Positions 1-10,349 of a DNA stretch of 64,000 nucleotides are shown here, in pieces (position 1 is the first letter of the stretch; each line of letters begins with the position of its first letter). Made by a program: the position numbers and the translations under genes. The notes beneath the pieces were generated by a model. That model had not been told where the DNA came from, searched no databases, and was given only the letters and a program-made list of their open reading frames with translations. Origin of the DNA: Hordeum vulgare subsp. vulgare (lineage: Eukaryota; Streptophyta; Magnoliopsida; Poales; Poaceae). The stretch lies in assembly GCF_904849725.1 (NCBI RefSeq), contig NC_058524.1:551741763-551805762 (forward strand), given 5' to 3'.

Positions 1-867
1 GATTCCTTGTGGTATTTCACCAGTGAAGCTGTTGGTGCTTAGATTGAGGATGTCGAGCATTTTTAGCTGACCAATCTCAGGGGGAATTATACCAGTGAAA
101 TTATTGTTGTGCAGACACAGTTTGCTGGGAAAAGCACTGAGCATCCTGTATTGTCGTGATGGACTCCAAAATACAGGCAACTCAAGGAACTCTGTGCCCA
201 ACTTGGCAGCATTTCTCTCTGATAGTAGCATCGGCAACTTTGTCAATGCAACTGGTATATTCCCTGTAAGTTTGTTGCTTGATATGACTAGGAAGATGAG
301 GATGCCCAGTCCATCAATCCAGGACAGTATTGTCCCAGTGAGTTGATTTAATGATAAATCTAGCATCTCCAATTTTGCAAGCTTTGATATCCAAAAAGGA
401 ATTTTTCCGACCAATGGGCAAGCATCTATGGTGAGTGAAGATTCTCAAAACCATCAATTGTTTCATCCTGTGGTATGGCTTCACCATTGAAGTTGGTTCC
501 AATCATCAGCGAGGTTGCTGCATGAGTAGATACTTTGAGGAATTGTACCAGTGAAGCCGTTCATTGAAAATTCAGCTACCCTCAGATCCAACATGGTGAA
601 GTTGACTTTGGTAAGGTCCCCGGTAAAACTGTTGTTTCTGAGGGTAATGTATCTGAGATTTGAGCAGTTACCTAGGGCCGATGGCAGCTCACCAGACAAA
701 TTGTTGTTGTCAAAGTAGAGTAGCTCCAGTCTTTTCAGCTGGCCGACAGAATCTGGAATCTTGCCACTGAGACCAGCCGATCCAAGATCAAGGGCAGCCA
801 GACTTGTTAACCTGGCTATGCCAGAACCATCAAGAACTCCTTGGAAACCATTGTTGCGCAGCAGGCC
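1..867 (-). pseudogene. LRR receptor-like kinase fragment (PSY1R/PSKR-like), broken
   Basis: Reading the minus strand gives consecutive plant extracellular leucine-rich repeats (LxxLxLxxNxLSGxIP pattern): ALDLGSAGLSGKIPDS, DNNNLSGELPSALGN, then IPQSIYSCSN, and after a break more repeats continuing to position 1. The order and wording resemble grass tyrosine-sulfated glycopeptide receptor 1-like kinases, which sit in the plasma membrane and sense sulfated peptides. Around 500-520 a block of roughly 170-180 bp expected between SIYSCSN and the next recognisable segment is missing and the frame changes. Further frame changes occur below 480. Above about 867 the frame runs into unrelated lysine-rich sequence, so the N-terminal part is absent. 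The island, membrane and kinase regions would lie left of the window, if present at all. I read it as a decayed gene fragment. Confidence 0.75.
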
Positions 868-1734
868 AGGAAGAAGCGGAGAAGGGGAGCTCCTACCTGG
901 GCCTTTTGCGGCAGGGAGTCCCTCGGTCGCACAGGAAGGTCGTCCGACTGAGCCGGCCCTGTTCCTTTTTTTTGTTTTTTTCCTTTTGTGCTTATTTCCT
1001 TTCCTTTTCATGTTGGTAACCTTTTCATTTGAGGACATCTTAATCACGTTTTACGCCTCTGACACTCTTCGGCCTCCTGGAGGCCGACGGATCCTCTTCG
1101 GCCAACCCTAGGCCAACAGGTGGCCCATCTGCCACCCACAGGCCGACCGGGTGGTACTTTTGTTATTTTTAGAAACGCTACCATTCATTTCGAATTTATT
1201 ATAAATTTGGTGCTGGTTTTGCAAAAAAATCAAGATTGTTGATCCGGAGCATCATGTGGCCACAGCCTCCAGTCACCATCCAGTCTCGTTAAGAAGACTT
1301 GTGAGATCTGACATGCTCACCGCTGCAATCAGATTCAAAGCCAACGTCGCCCTTCATCACCTCCAAGGTCAAGTGCTTCAGCCGCCTGGCGGAAGAACAC
1401 TCATATTTCTGAACAGATGCAAGAACCTGCGCCCTGTGACTGTAGCAATCAATGGACGATGAGTCAAAAGCAAACGCTTGATCGATTACCCTAACAGTTG
1501 CCAGGGACTGGATGCCTACAACATTCAGTTCAGGAACCAGGTAGCTCAAGACTGTTGCTTCGAAACAAGAGCACTGCAGCGGTAAACCAACAATGCAGAC
1601 TCATGGCGCCGATCAACATTTCTCTAACTCAAGACTACTTTTCACATTATCCAAATCATACATCTGGACTTGCCCACCCCTACAAAAGTCCTCCTCCCAA
1701 AAGCTATTGCTAGGTCAGCCGGGTAAAGCTAGAG
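868..1734. other. Spacer / 3' flank of NSE4, no gene recognised
   Basis: No coding frame here is convincing. The block includes a GC-rich stretch with repeated GGCC-type words (about 1070-1155) and an AT-rich patch with a possible minus-strand poly(A) signal (TTTATT at 1195-1200 on plus, AATAAA on minus). A direct duplication of about 20 bp at 1709-1728 and 1735-1754 covers the NSE4 stop codon region, leaving a second copy of the gene's last codons just beyond the real stop. Confidence 0.4.
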
Positions 1735-4700
1735 CTAGGTCAGCCGGGTAAACTCTTTACCTACACCAAAGGAACCCCAGGACGCATGTGCACGGTGGCC
1801 GCCGGCGGGTGGATGGCGATCAGACCGCTTGCGCTTGTACGTCTGGACAATCTCCTGCCTGCCCTTGGCCATCTCCCTGTCCTCCATCGCCATGGCCTCC
1901 CGCTTGACAGTGCCGACCGCCTCATCTTGCGCATCCGCCTGCTGCTTATCCTCCGTGGCTTCCTGAGTGTCCATAGCCGTCACCTCGTCTTGCCGCGCTT
2001 GCATGACCAGGCCCCGGTTCCTGCAGTGCTTCCTGATTGAAGTTGTGTGCGCATGCATCTCAGGCTCGTTGTTTCCCCAGGACGTGCCATGTGCAGGCGT
2101 CGCTGGATCCTCATTGCCACCAGGCGTGCTGAGTTCATGCACATCCACCTGGTGATTTCCTCCAGGCGTGCTGCGAGAAGGTGTCTCCGCCTGGGTATTT
2201 CCTCCAGACGTGCTGACAGAAGGAGGTCTGTGCAGCATCAGTTCTTCCCCCTCCGGGACGATCCCTTTCATGAGCTACGAGCAAATGTAAAACAGATTGA
2301 TTAGATTGGAGTACATCGCAAGTACACGGATTAGCCATGTATAAATTGACCTTCCCAGCATTCACCCAAGTACAGAAGAATATGTTTGGTTTGTGTGATA
2401 ATGGTGAAAACTGTATGGTATTGCACAGCTTCCATAAAAAGTATGAGCATTTAGTTGACACCATAATGCCATCCATTTGTTTTACGTACTGGTCTCATGT
2501 GTTTCATAAACTGTAAAGACTTGTACTCCCTCTGTAAAGAAATATAAGAGTGTTTAGTGATCTAAACGCTTTTATATTTGTTTACGGAGGGAGTAATAAA
2601 CTAATAACAATGAACTAGTGAAAAATGTAAGATCTTACACAACCTCCCTAAAAGATGATATAAACAGTACATGCTCAGCATTTAATTGTGAAAATGGCAA
2701 TTCAATGATGGAGATGGTACCTGCCAGTCTTTAAAATCGTATCTGAAGACAAAATGGTTGTATACCACTTCTCCTGAGCCAACTGCACTAGCAGCAGGTG
2801 CATTTCTTGGGCCTGTTGCAGTTGATGAAATAGTATCAGATACAAAACAGGATATACAAGACGACATCAACAAAAGAGCAATAAAGTGATAAAGCCCTTA
2901 CACACGATATGATGTCCATCATCATTCACATCAATTTCCACTCTGCCATCTTTAACCAGGAATGACAAGGCAAATATGTTCTCCACCGTTTGGGCAAAGG
3001 AAATTCTGTTCAAAACAAGGTTTTCAAGCCTTACTTTTTTCTTCCTCCTCAGAACATTAAACAGAGCAGCCATGTTCTTGTCTGTATCAGTCGTTGTTGT
3101 CTCTGGATCAGCGAGCTGCATAATGAGGCAGGTTAAATCAACATGTTATTAGAAGTTGATCTTGCCAAAACTGATCTTCGGATAACAGAATACAAAATGG
3201 AGATTGGCAAACATCCATTTTACAAAACAATGAGGTAAACATCCATTTACAAATGATGAGCTAAATGAAATTGATAATTAGACCAGCAAACAGATTTAAT
3301 TAGATGAGCTAAACGAAGTAAACGAATCAGATTTAATTACAAAACTGGTTACTAGGTTTTTATATATTCACAGTAAAAATTAATTAGGATAAATAGCCAA
3401 TGAAGTATGAACCTGGCACTTGTCTTCGCAAAATAAAAAATAGTACAAGTCCACTAACTTTTGCGATGCAATTACACTACAATTGCATATTGCAATGGAA
3501 AGGAGAACAAAACAAATAAGTTGAAGAAAACATGTCCAAACAATTCTCAATTCTTCAATTCACTTATACATCAATGTGGATATATAGGAGTTTACGATAG
3601 TAAACCCCATCTTAAGCACTCCAAACAGAGTATACTTCTGCAGTAAACATGGAAGTGCAGCAATTTAATCTCCACAAACTGCTAGACTGTTAACTTCCAT
3701 GTTTCAAGCACCAAACAGTAAAAGACATACATGACTTTGTTCATTAAAGCATCTAGATGATATACCCACCTGCTCAGGGCGATCATTTCTACACGGTTTT
3801 GCAGTCCTCTTTCTGGTGATATGTTTCCTCCGTGGCATCACTTCTGTTGTCATGGGACCAAACCTGTCAGAATAGTAGCCATACATTGTTAGCCAATTGA
3901 AATTTGTGTATAAGGCAGGCATCAATGGAAAAAAACATCAATAATCATATGCATTACATGGTGCAGCATCCAGGCACAGCCATGAAGACATGAGACGCGG
4001 CAAGCCCAACATGACCCCATCTCAACGAGGCACCCTCACCATCGGCATCCCCTTGCGTCCCAAACTTGTTGAGGAGTGCAGCAACTAAATAGGAAGGCGT
4101 GATTCCTAGTGCTGACTGGGACCTTACAGATGCTGCCAAACTGCTGGCAATGTCCAGCAACGCCTCTGCATCAGCTATCTGCTCCCTGGGGTTTATAACT
4201 GCAGCAGGAAGGCACAATCGATCAGATTTTAGTAAATAGCATTAGCCGAGAGCAGAAGTGAAACAGAGTAGTAACAGAGCATACAGCTGACAAGAAAATA
4301 TAACTTGCATTATTTTCTTCTGCGTTGTCGATTTATTGAATTTACATGCCAAATGTGCGTTTCCTAAGGCAAAAATCTGTCCATGTTTATGAGTGGGGCA
4401 AACACAGAGTAGCACAGATGCAGCACAGTTTTGTGATTAGGAGAGCCCGCGCACGGCTTAAAAACTAAAAAGGCATGAAAATTCATCAAAGCACGCATTA
4501 CGCATCGTCGAAACTAGTGAAGCGAAATTCAAAAAAAATGGCGAGCGAGCCTGCCTCACCATGCTGGTGCAGGGTCTCCACCTGCGAGATGACGGACTGG
4601 AACCTGACGGAATCCGCGCCCGCAATCTCATCCTTGTCGTCTGCACGGAACACGGCACGTTAGTAGACCCCCAAACCGAACTCCACAACGGCACCCAGAA

Positions 4701-4917
4701 ACAGCAACGCGGAACCAACGCCACCACCGGCGCGGGCGCGCTGGTGGCCACCCTTACCGTTGATCTGGCTCTTGACGGCGAGGTACCGCGACCGCAGCAG
4801 CCGGCGGTCCCCGAGCCCCTGGGACCCCTCCTCCTCCTCCTCCGCCGCCGCCGCCGCCGGGGTCACCGGCACCGGCTCCTCGCCCCGGCGGCCCTCCTCC
4901 GCGACCCCCTCCGCCAT
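1735..4917 (-). CDS. NSE4: SMC5-SMC6 complex kleisin subunit NSE4 (non-SMC element 4 homolog)
   Basis: Seven exons, all with GT-AG introns and matching phases: 4758-4917, 4560-4640, 3958-4198, 3770-3863, 2902-3115, 2721-2812, 1735-2274. They encode 473 aa. NSE4 is the nuclear kleisin that bridges SMC5 and SMC6 heads and binds NSE1/NSE3, acting in recombination repair and chromosome stability. Exons 1-4 give the helical N-terminal kleisin region ([44 protein letters not shown]). Exons 5-6 and the start of exon 7 give the conserved C-terminal winged-helix domain ([58 protein letters not shown]), about residues 195-310. The start ATG at 4915-4917 opens MAEGVAEEG and fits an acidic, low-complexity N-terminus. 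The tail (310-473) is unusually long, has S/T-P-G-G-N repeats and ends in a basic KRKRSDR patch, a likely nuclear signal. No lesion is seen, so the gene looks functional. Confidence 0.9.
2526..2593. mobile_element. Stowaway-type MITE in NSE4 intron 6
   Basis: A 68-bp element with terminal inverted repeats (CTCCCTCTGTAAA at the left, TTTACGGAGGGAG at the right) is flanked by TA on both sides (2524-2525 and 2594-2595). This is the standard signature of Stowaway/Tc1-mariner MITEs in grasses. The internal sequence also pairs, so the element folds as one hairpin. It lies in the intron between exons 6 and 7, away from the splice sites. Confidence 0.9.
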
Positions 4918-5450
4918 CGCCGCTGTCGGAAAAACCCTAGCACCTCGAGAGGAACCCTGCCCCACGCCGGTGCTTCGAACCAGAGCTTGGAGGATTTCGG
5001 AAGCGGTGTTGTGATGAGTGCAGGGGAAGGAACCGGGGAAGGGGGTGGGGTCGGGTATTTGAAGCCGAACCAACGCCGTGACGCTCGCCGCCGGAGGAAC
5101 CGCCCCGCGTGTGGCTGCAGGTGGGTCCTTGGACTCTCGCGGGCCCGCGCGTCAGTGAGTCTGCGTGGTTCGGCGCGGGGGTGGGGGGCCTCTGCGGATT
5201 TTGGGAAGGGGGTATCCCGGTCGTGGGGGGGTGAATCGCGTGCGGTGAAAATTTGAGTCGCGCGGCGGGGGCGGGTCCAGGTGAGCCATGGTCGCGCTCG
5301 CGCGCCGTGGGCCGGGGCGTCAGTGAGCCTGCGGCTCGTGGACATTGTTTACAGGACATGGTTCCCGCCCGCTCGGTTCTGCGCTTTTCATACTAGTGTT
5401 TTACCGCCGCGGCTCGGCGCTCGCGGTAAATCTTTTTGCGAGAGCCGAAA
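4758..5450 (-). promoter_or_regulatory. GC-rich promoter/5' end of NSE4
   Basis: Exon 1 and the DNA upstream of the ATG (to about 5450) are strongly GC- and CpG-rich, unlike the AT-richer DNA beyond. This is usual for the 5' end of grass housekeeping genes. No confident TATA box is seen near the expected start, so a TATA-less start is likely. The exact transcription start cannot be read from sequence. Confidence 0.45.
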
Positions 5451-5750
5451 TTTTCGTCCCCCGCCATCGCTTGTGGTTCTGCTGCGCTTCATTTGCCTCG
5501 AGACGCCTTTGATTTGATGGTGCGCACCTGATTTGGGAGGGGTGGAGCAATAAAATGGGTTTGCGTTTTGTGGGGGAAAGAGGGCCAGATTTGAGCAGGT
5601 CTTTGAATCAATGTTTTGTTCGGTCATCTCAACAAAAGATGTTTTGTTTCGGTCGACACGATGAAGTTTAGATTTGAAGATATCAGTGTTTAGTGCTGCT
5701 CCCTCCGTTTGGGTATATATATGGCCGCTCAAAAGTCCACTTAATTTATA

Positions 5751-5842
5751 CTCCCTTCGTTTTAAAATAAGTGTATCAACTTTGTACTAGCTCTAGTATA
5801 AAATTGTATTAAGTTTCAAACACTTATTTAGGACAGAGGAAG
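5751..5842. mobile_element. Stowaway-type MITE upstream of NSE4
   Basis: A 92-bp element beginning CTCCCTTCGTTTTAAAATAA, with a degenerate inverted repeat at the right end (TTATTTAGGACAGAGGAAG), flanked by TA at 5749-5750 and 5843-5844. The central part (AACTTTGTACTAGCTCTAGT) matches a very common Triticeae Stowaway type whose interior also pairs. Confidence 0.85.
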
Positions 5843-6479
5843 TAGATGTTACCCAAAACATGGTTCATCCAAGTAATTAAGGGTTTGTAACGCATGTGTC
5901 TCAACTCCCCCCCCCCTTTGTGTTTGTTTCTCTCTCGGGCGTGGCCTCACACGGTGCCTCTTGTCTTCCGTGATACTTTTCATGATCGAGGATAGTAGCT
6001 AGGATCCAGTGCGTGAGGGGAGGGGGGGTATTCACGTGTTAATTGGACATTCAGTTGGCATGACAACGAGGGTTTAAATCACGTAAACACTTTTTGGTCA
6101 CGACAAATTAGTCATGCACGCACTTATAGATTACGACAAACTAATGATGCACACACACTTATTGATTACGACAAATTGGCCCACCAACTTTATATACATA
6201 TCTAGACGAAGGAAGTAATATGTGGTATCCTTTCCATATATTGGAATTGTTTAGAATATGTCCATGCGTTAATCATCACCGTTGGCGGAGCTTACACCAA
6301 AAAGTTGAGTGGGTCACACTCAAAGGAATTGCTCTAGCCAGCAATCAACAACCCATGGGTGAGCTATAACGTAAGGAAATTGCTCTAGAGTTGGGTGGGT
6401 CATGTCACTTGATGTCTGGCACGCACCTCCGCCCCAATCATGGTCACCATCTTACCCTTAAAAAATGATCATCGTCTTT
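5843..6479. other. Intergenic DNA, nothing recognised
   Basis: AT-rich intergenic sequence with a C10 run near 5910 and short repeats around 6060-6180 (three copies of an 'acgacaaa' word). No gene, tRNA or clear transposon boundary was found. Confidence 0.4.
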
Positions 6480-6860
6480 TGTTTGGCTACTAGTGAAGTT
6501 TAAGCCGTTCTCGGTGATTATGTTGTGTGGCACGCCAAATCAATGGATCATGCCTAATATAAATTTGACCGATGTGTCGACCTCAGCATTGCTGATGGGC
6601 TTTGGTTAGACCCACTTTGTGAACATGTTGATTGCCACAACTGGGAACTTGAAGGCGTCGGGTGTCGCGAGGAGTGGCCCTTCCATGCCAGACCCCATAC
6701 AGTGAAAGGCCGTGTCCAAGGGATCATCTTGAGGGGTGTGGCTAGCATTTGGGATTTTTTGCGCAAACCGCTCGGAGAGCGGACCTCTGTATGATGTCCT
6801 CGGCGTCCTGTGAGGCATGGGGCCAATACAATCCATGGAGAAAGGCCTTCCCAATCAGCG
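6480..6860 (-). pseudogene. Decayed Ty3/gypsy integrase fragment
   Basis: Minus-strand pieces resemble the integrase core of plant gypsy polyproteins: MDCIGPM, GPLLATPDAFKFPVVAINMF followed by TKWV, then in other frames FGVPHNIITENG. The order fits a gypsy integrase with its catalytic D regions. Several frame changes and stops make it a remnant. No LTRs can be assigned to it. Confidence 0.6.
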
Positions 6861-7029
6861 TTCTTGAGGTCGCATGATTATCGCAAGCCCCTACGTGGAT
6901 GGCTTGAAGCATCTACGAACGGGCCTCTAAAACACCCGAGCAGGCCGTCTGGTCAATAATCGGTCACAAAAAATGACTCAGACGGGCGGCTTAATCAGGC
7001 CTCAAACGCGTGGGCTGGCTGGTAACCCT

Positions 7030-8379
7030 CATATCCAACCCAAATATGTGGCAGATATGAAGGCGCCTGCTACTTGTGAGTTGCGCATGGGTTTTCCTGG
7101 AATAGGAAGAGCGAAGCAATATAATAGTCGATAAGTATTAACCTCAATGAGAACCAAGGTTATCGAATCAATGGAAGAACCCCGCAAATTCCCGTCTTCG
7201 GCAACTACACACACAAAAGCAAACACTTGCACCCAACGCGGGCAAGAGGGTTGTCAATCCCCTTGAACTCGTTACTTGCAAGGATTAATTCTGATAGTGA
7301 TAGATGTATAAAAGGAAAAGTAAAAAACAAAGTAATAAAATTGCAACAAGGTGTTTAGCTTTTTAGCAATATGATTAAGTAGACATAGGTGCTATTTGTG
7401 AGTCGAGTTGGGGTTTTCTCAAAAGAGGAAGGGTGAAGCAATATAGTAGATGTAAGTATTTCCCTCAGTTGAGAACCAAGGTTTATCGAACCAATAGGAG
7501 AATTAATGCAAATTCTCGTCGTCAGAACCTACACACACAATACCAAACGCTTGCACCCAACGCGGGCAAGAGGGTTGTCAATCCCCTTGGACTCGTTACT
7601 TGCAAGGATTAATTTTGATAGTGATAGATACGTAGAAGTAAAAGTAAATAAAAAGTAATAAAAGACAGCAAGGTATTTAGGTTTTTAGCAAATTGATTAA
7701 GTAGACACGAGTGGCATAGTTTTCACAAGAGTCTTCTCTCTCGAAAGCAAAGCATACGATGGGTAGACAAATTACTGTTGGGAAATTGATATAAAAGCAC
7801 ATAGTTATGATGTTATTCACGTCAATGATCATGTATATAGGCATCATGTCCATAAACAAGCTGAACGACTCCTACCTGCATCTACTTCTATTACTCCACT
7901 CCCAGAGTGTTTCTATGCCTACCTCTAGGTATTAAGTTCATGAAAACAGAGTAATGCTCGGAGCAAGGTGACATGACGTAGACAAACTAAACCCAATAAA
8001 TATGAATAAACATCATCGTTTTATCCTTAGTAGCAAGAATACAAATATGTATCTTGTCCCCTTCTGTCCCTAGGATATAGAGCACCGCAAGGTTGAGCCC
8101 ACTACAACGCACCACTCCGACTAAACATAAATCCATCTAGTTGGCCAAACCAAGTGGAAAGACCGGAGAGAAATACGAAGCTATAACAATCATGCATAAT
8201 ATAATTCATAGAAGACTCAATTACTTCCAGTGAATGATCTGATCATAAACTCACAATTCATTGGATCCAAACAAACACACTATATAAAAAGATTACATCG
8301 GATAGATAACTGCGAGAATCATAGAGAACATGGTATTGAAGATCAAAGATAAAGAAGAAGCAATCTAGCTACCAGATAT
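7030..8379 (-). mobile_element. Decayed Athila-type LTR (minus), left part
   Basis: Text here matches, at lower identity, the Fatima-like LTRs at 45644-46994 and 60956-62558. Shared signposts are the block around 'gagaaccaaggt', the 'tctagttggccaaac' block, 'attacatcggatagat', and 'gaagaagcaatctagctac' at the right end. The LTR continues at 29855 with 'atggacccgtaggtctg', which follows the same words in the intact copies, so it was split here by a later insertion. Many indels show great age. The first part is duplicated (see the repeat at 7069-7710). Confidence 0.65.
7069..7710. repeat. Imperfect ~320-bp direct duplication inside decayed LTR
   Basis: Two diverged tandem copies, about 7069-7388 and 7389-7710. 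Both carry 'cacccaacgcgggcaagagg' followed by 'gttgtcaatcccctt' and 'gttacttgcaaggattaatt', then 'gattaagtagaca'. The spacing is similar in the two copies. It looks like an old segmental duplication of the LTR tail. Confidence 0.7.
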
Positions 8380-8416
8380 TGTTGGGGGACGTTGCATGGG
8401 AAACAAAAAATTCCTA

Positions 8417-9991
8417 CTGAAAAGGATCGAGATGGACCTAGAGGGGGGGTGAATAGGTACAAATCCAAATTTTAATAATTACTTAGCAATTTTAGGAAAA
8501 AGTGCGGAATATGAGTGTAAGCCTAATAATTGCTATGACAAAGAGTAAGCTATTTAGAGTGAAGTAAGACAAGCGGTAAACAATAATCAAATACAAGCAT
8601 GTAATAAGGATTAACACAAGTAGAGAGTTAGGGTTAGGAATAACCGAAACACCAAGAGAGACAAGGATGTATCCCGATGTTCACTTCCTTGGAGGGAAGC
8701 TACGTCACCGTTAGAGGGGCAGATGTTACCACGAAGGCACACCAACGCCACGAAGGCTCACCCTATTCTCCCTTTTAGATAACTCCACGAAGGCGTTTCT
8801 CGACCACTAGTGGTAAGCCTTGAGGTGGCTTCCAAACCTTCACAAACTTTCCGGGGGATATCACAATGGTTTGATTCCTCTCCGAAGACTCCTACCGCCT
8901 AGGAGTCTCCAACCTCCAAGAGTAACAAGATCACGGGGATTGCTCAAAACTTGCTCAAATCACAAATCACTTTGGTGGGAAGGAGGAGAGGGAGGCGATC
9001 TATCTTTTGATTGGAACAACACTCAAAGGGACTCACAAATGCTCTTGGGATCTAGGATTTGGTGTAGACAAGAGTGAGTGAGAGGAAAGGTGTTCATGGG
9101 TGTATTCTAGCTGTGTTCAACACCCTTTCACGAGGTGGGAGAAGATTATATATAGTGGGGAGTGAAATCCAGCCGTTGCAGGTGCTTTAAGTCACACAGG
9201 GTCCGGACATCCGACAGTTGCCGGAAGTCCGGGCGTCCGCGAGGGGTCGGACGTCCGCGAGGGGTCGGTCGTCCGAGGCCTGTAGACACGACTGGAACTA
9301 TTTTGAATTAAACAGCGACCGGACGTCCGGAGAGGACCGGAAATCCTAGTTATACAACTCAACTTCTTCTGGTGGTAGGTTCCGGATTTCCGACGGGGGT
9401 CGGACGTCCGGCGATCGGACGTCCGGAGGGAGCCGGATTTCCGAGTTATAGAACTCAACTTCTACTCGTGCAGGCTTCCGGATTACCGGGGCTTGGCCGG
9501 ATGTCCGGCCCTCGGATGTCCGGAGGGAGCCGGATTTCCGAGTTATATGCCTCACAAACTTCTCGTGAAGGGCTGCGGATTTTCGAAGCCTGCCGGTCGT
9601 CCGGCCCTCGGACGTCCGGAGGGAGCCGGATGTCCGAGGCAATAGACCTGTTTTGAATTGAGAACAGAGTGGAGAGTATGTGGTATTGGGTATGATAGTA
9701 AAGATGTGGTATGAGCAAGTTCATCGCAAAACCTGTGATCCCCTCTTAATAGTGCGGGATCCCTATACTCAATATCAGTAAACTCAAAAGACTAGTCTAC
9801 ATCATCTTTTCTTAATCCCGAGCCTTCTCGAAATATAAATCCCCAATCTTTTCATGCAACCTTTGGCACATAATTCTCAATCTACTAAAGTACTTGCCAT
9901 CCTGAGATACACTCAACAAATAGGATTAGTTTCCTATGTATGTGTTGTCATTAACACCAAAAGACGATTAGGGGCATAACATGCACTTTCA
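8417..9991 (-). repeat. 3' LTR of minus-strand Sirevirus
   Basis: On plus it starts TGAAAAGGATCG and ends TGCACTTTCA. It contains many CGGACGTCCG-type palindromes between about 9190 and 9645 and a TATA box around 9147-9154 (minus-strand sense). It has one copy of the roughly 70-bp unit that is duplicated in the plus-strand element's LTRs. Confidence 0.9.
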
Positions 9992-10310
9992 ATCTCCCCC
10001 TTTTTGGTAGTTGATGACAACATATACATAGGTCTCAAAAAGATTTAACATACATTATAGTCTAGGAGATATTTAGTACGGAGCTCCCCCTTTGTATATG
10101 CATGATAATAAAAAATCGAAGCTCCAATGGATCAACATGTAGAGATAATAGATCATCATAGGAATAGTGAATCAAGACATAATAGTCTATGATGATATCA
10201 TAGCAATCCATAGCAAGTCACAACCATTCATAAGTAGCCATACATGAGTTTCCATTACATTAAATCTCCAAAGACTAAAAACTACGATACATTACTCCCC
10301 CTTTGGCACC
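9992..10310 (-). other. 3' non-coding region with polypurine tracts (minus Sirevirus)
   Basis: Directly inside the 3' LTR is CTCCCCCTTTTTGG (9994-10007), the polypurine tract on the minus strand. Two similar C/T runs occur at about 10082-10092 and 10294-10304. Multiple polypurine-like tracts before the 3' LTR are a described feature of Sireviruses. Confidence 0.75.
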
Positions 10311-10349
10311 AAGTACCAAAAAGGGAGCCATCAACAGTACCAATCACGC

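Noticed and set aside
1256..1713. Short ORFs on both strands downstream of NSE4
   Set aside because: No recognisable domain, no intron signals tying them to NSE4, and similar length on both strands. Treated as UTR or spacer.
4561..5256. Plus-strand 231-codon ORF opposite NSE4 exon 1
   Set aside because: It is a GC-rich antisense shadow of the first NSE4 exons and promoter. It has no domain, and the minus-strand exon structure explains the region.
5699..6214. Possible larger mariner-type element from CTCCCTCCG (5699) to GACGAAGGAAG (about 6214)
   Set aside because: The ends are only roughly inverted and the left end is not flanked by TA, so I report only the clear MITE at 5751-5842.
9192..9724. 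Overlapping ORFs of 85-98 codons on both strands in the Sirevirus LTRs (also 14620-15341, 24842-25524, 27094-27785)
   Set aside because: They are translations of the CGGACGTCCG palindrome array, read similarly on both strands and repeated in all LTRs. No start context or conserved protein is seen.
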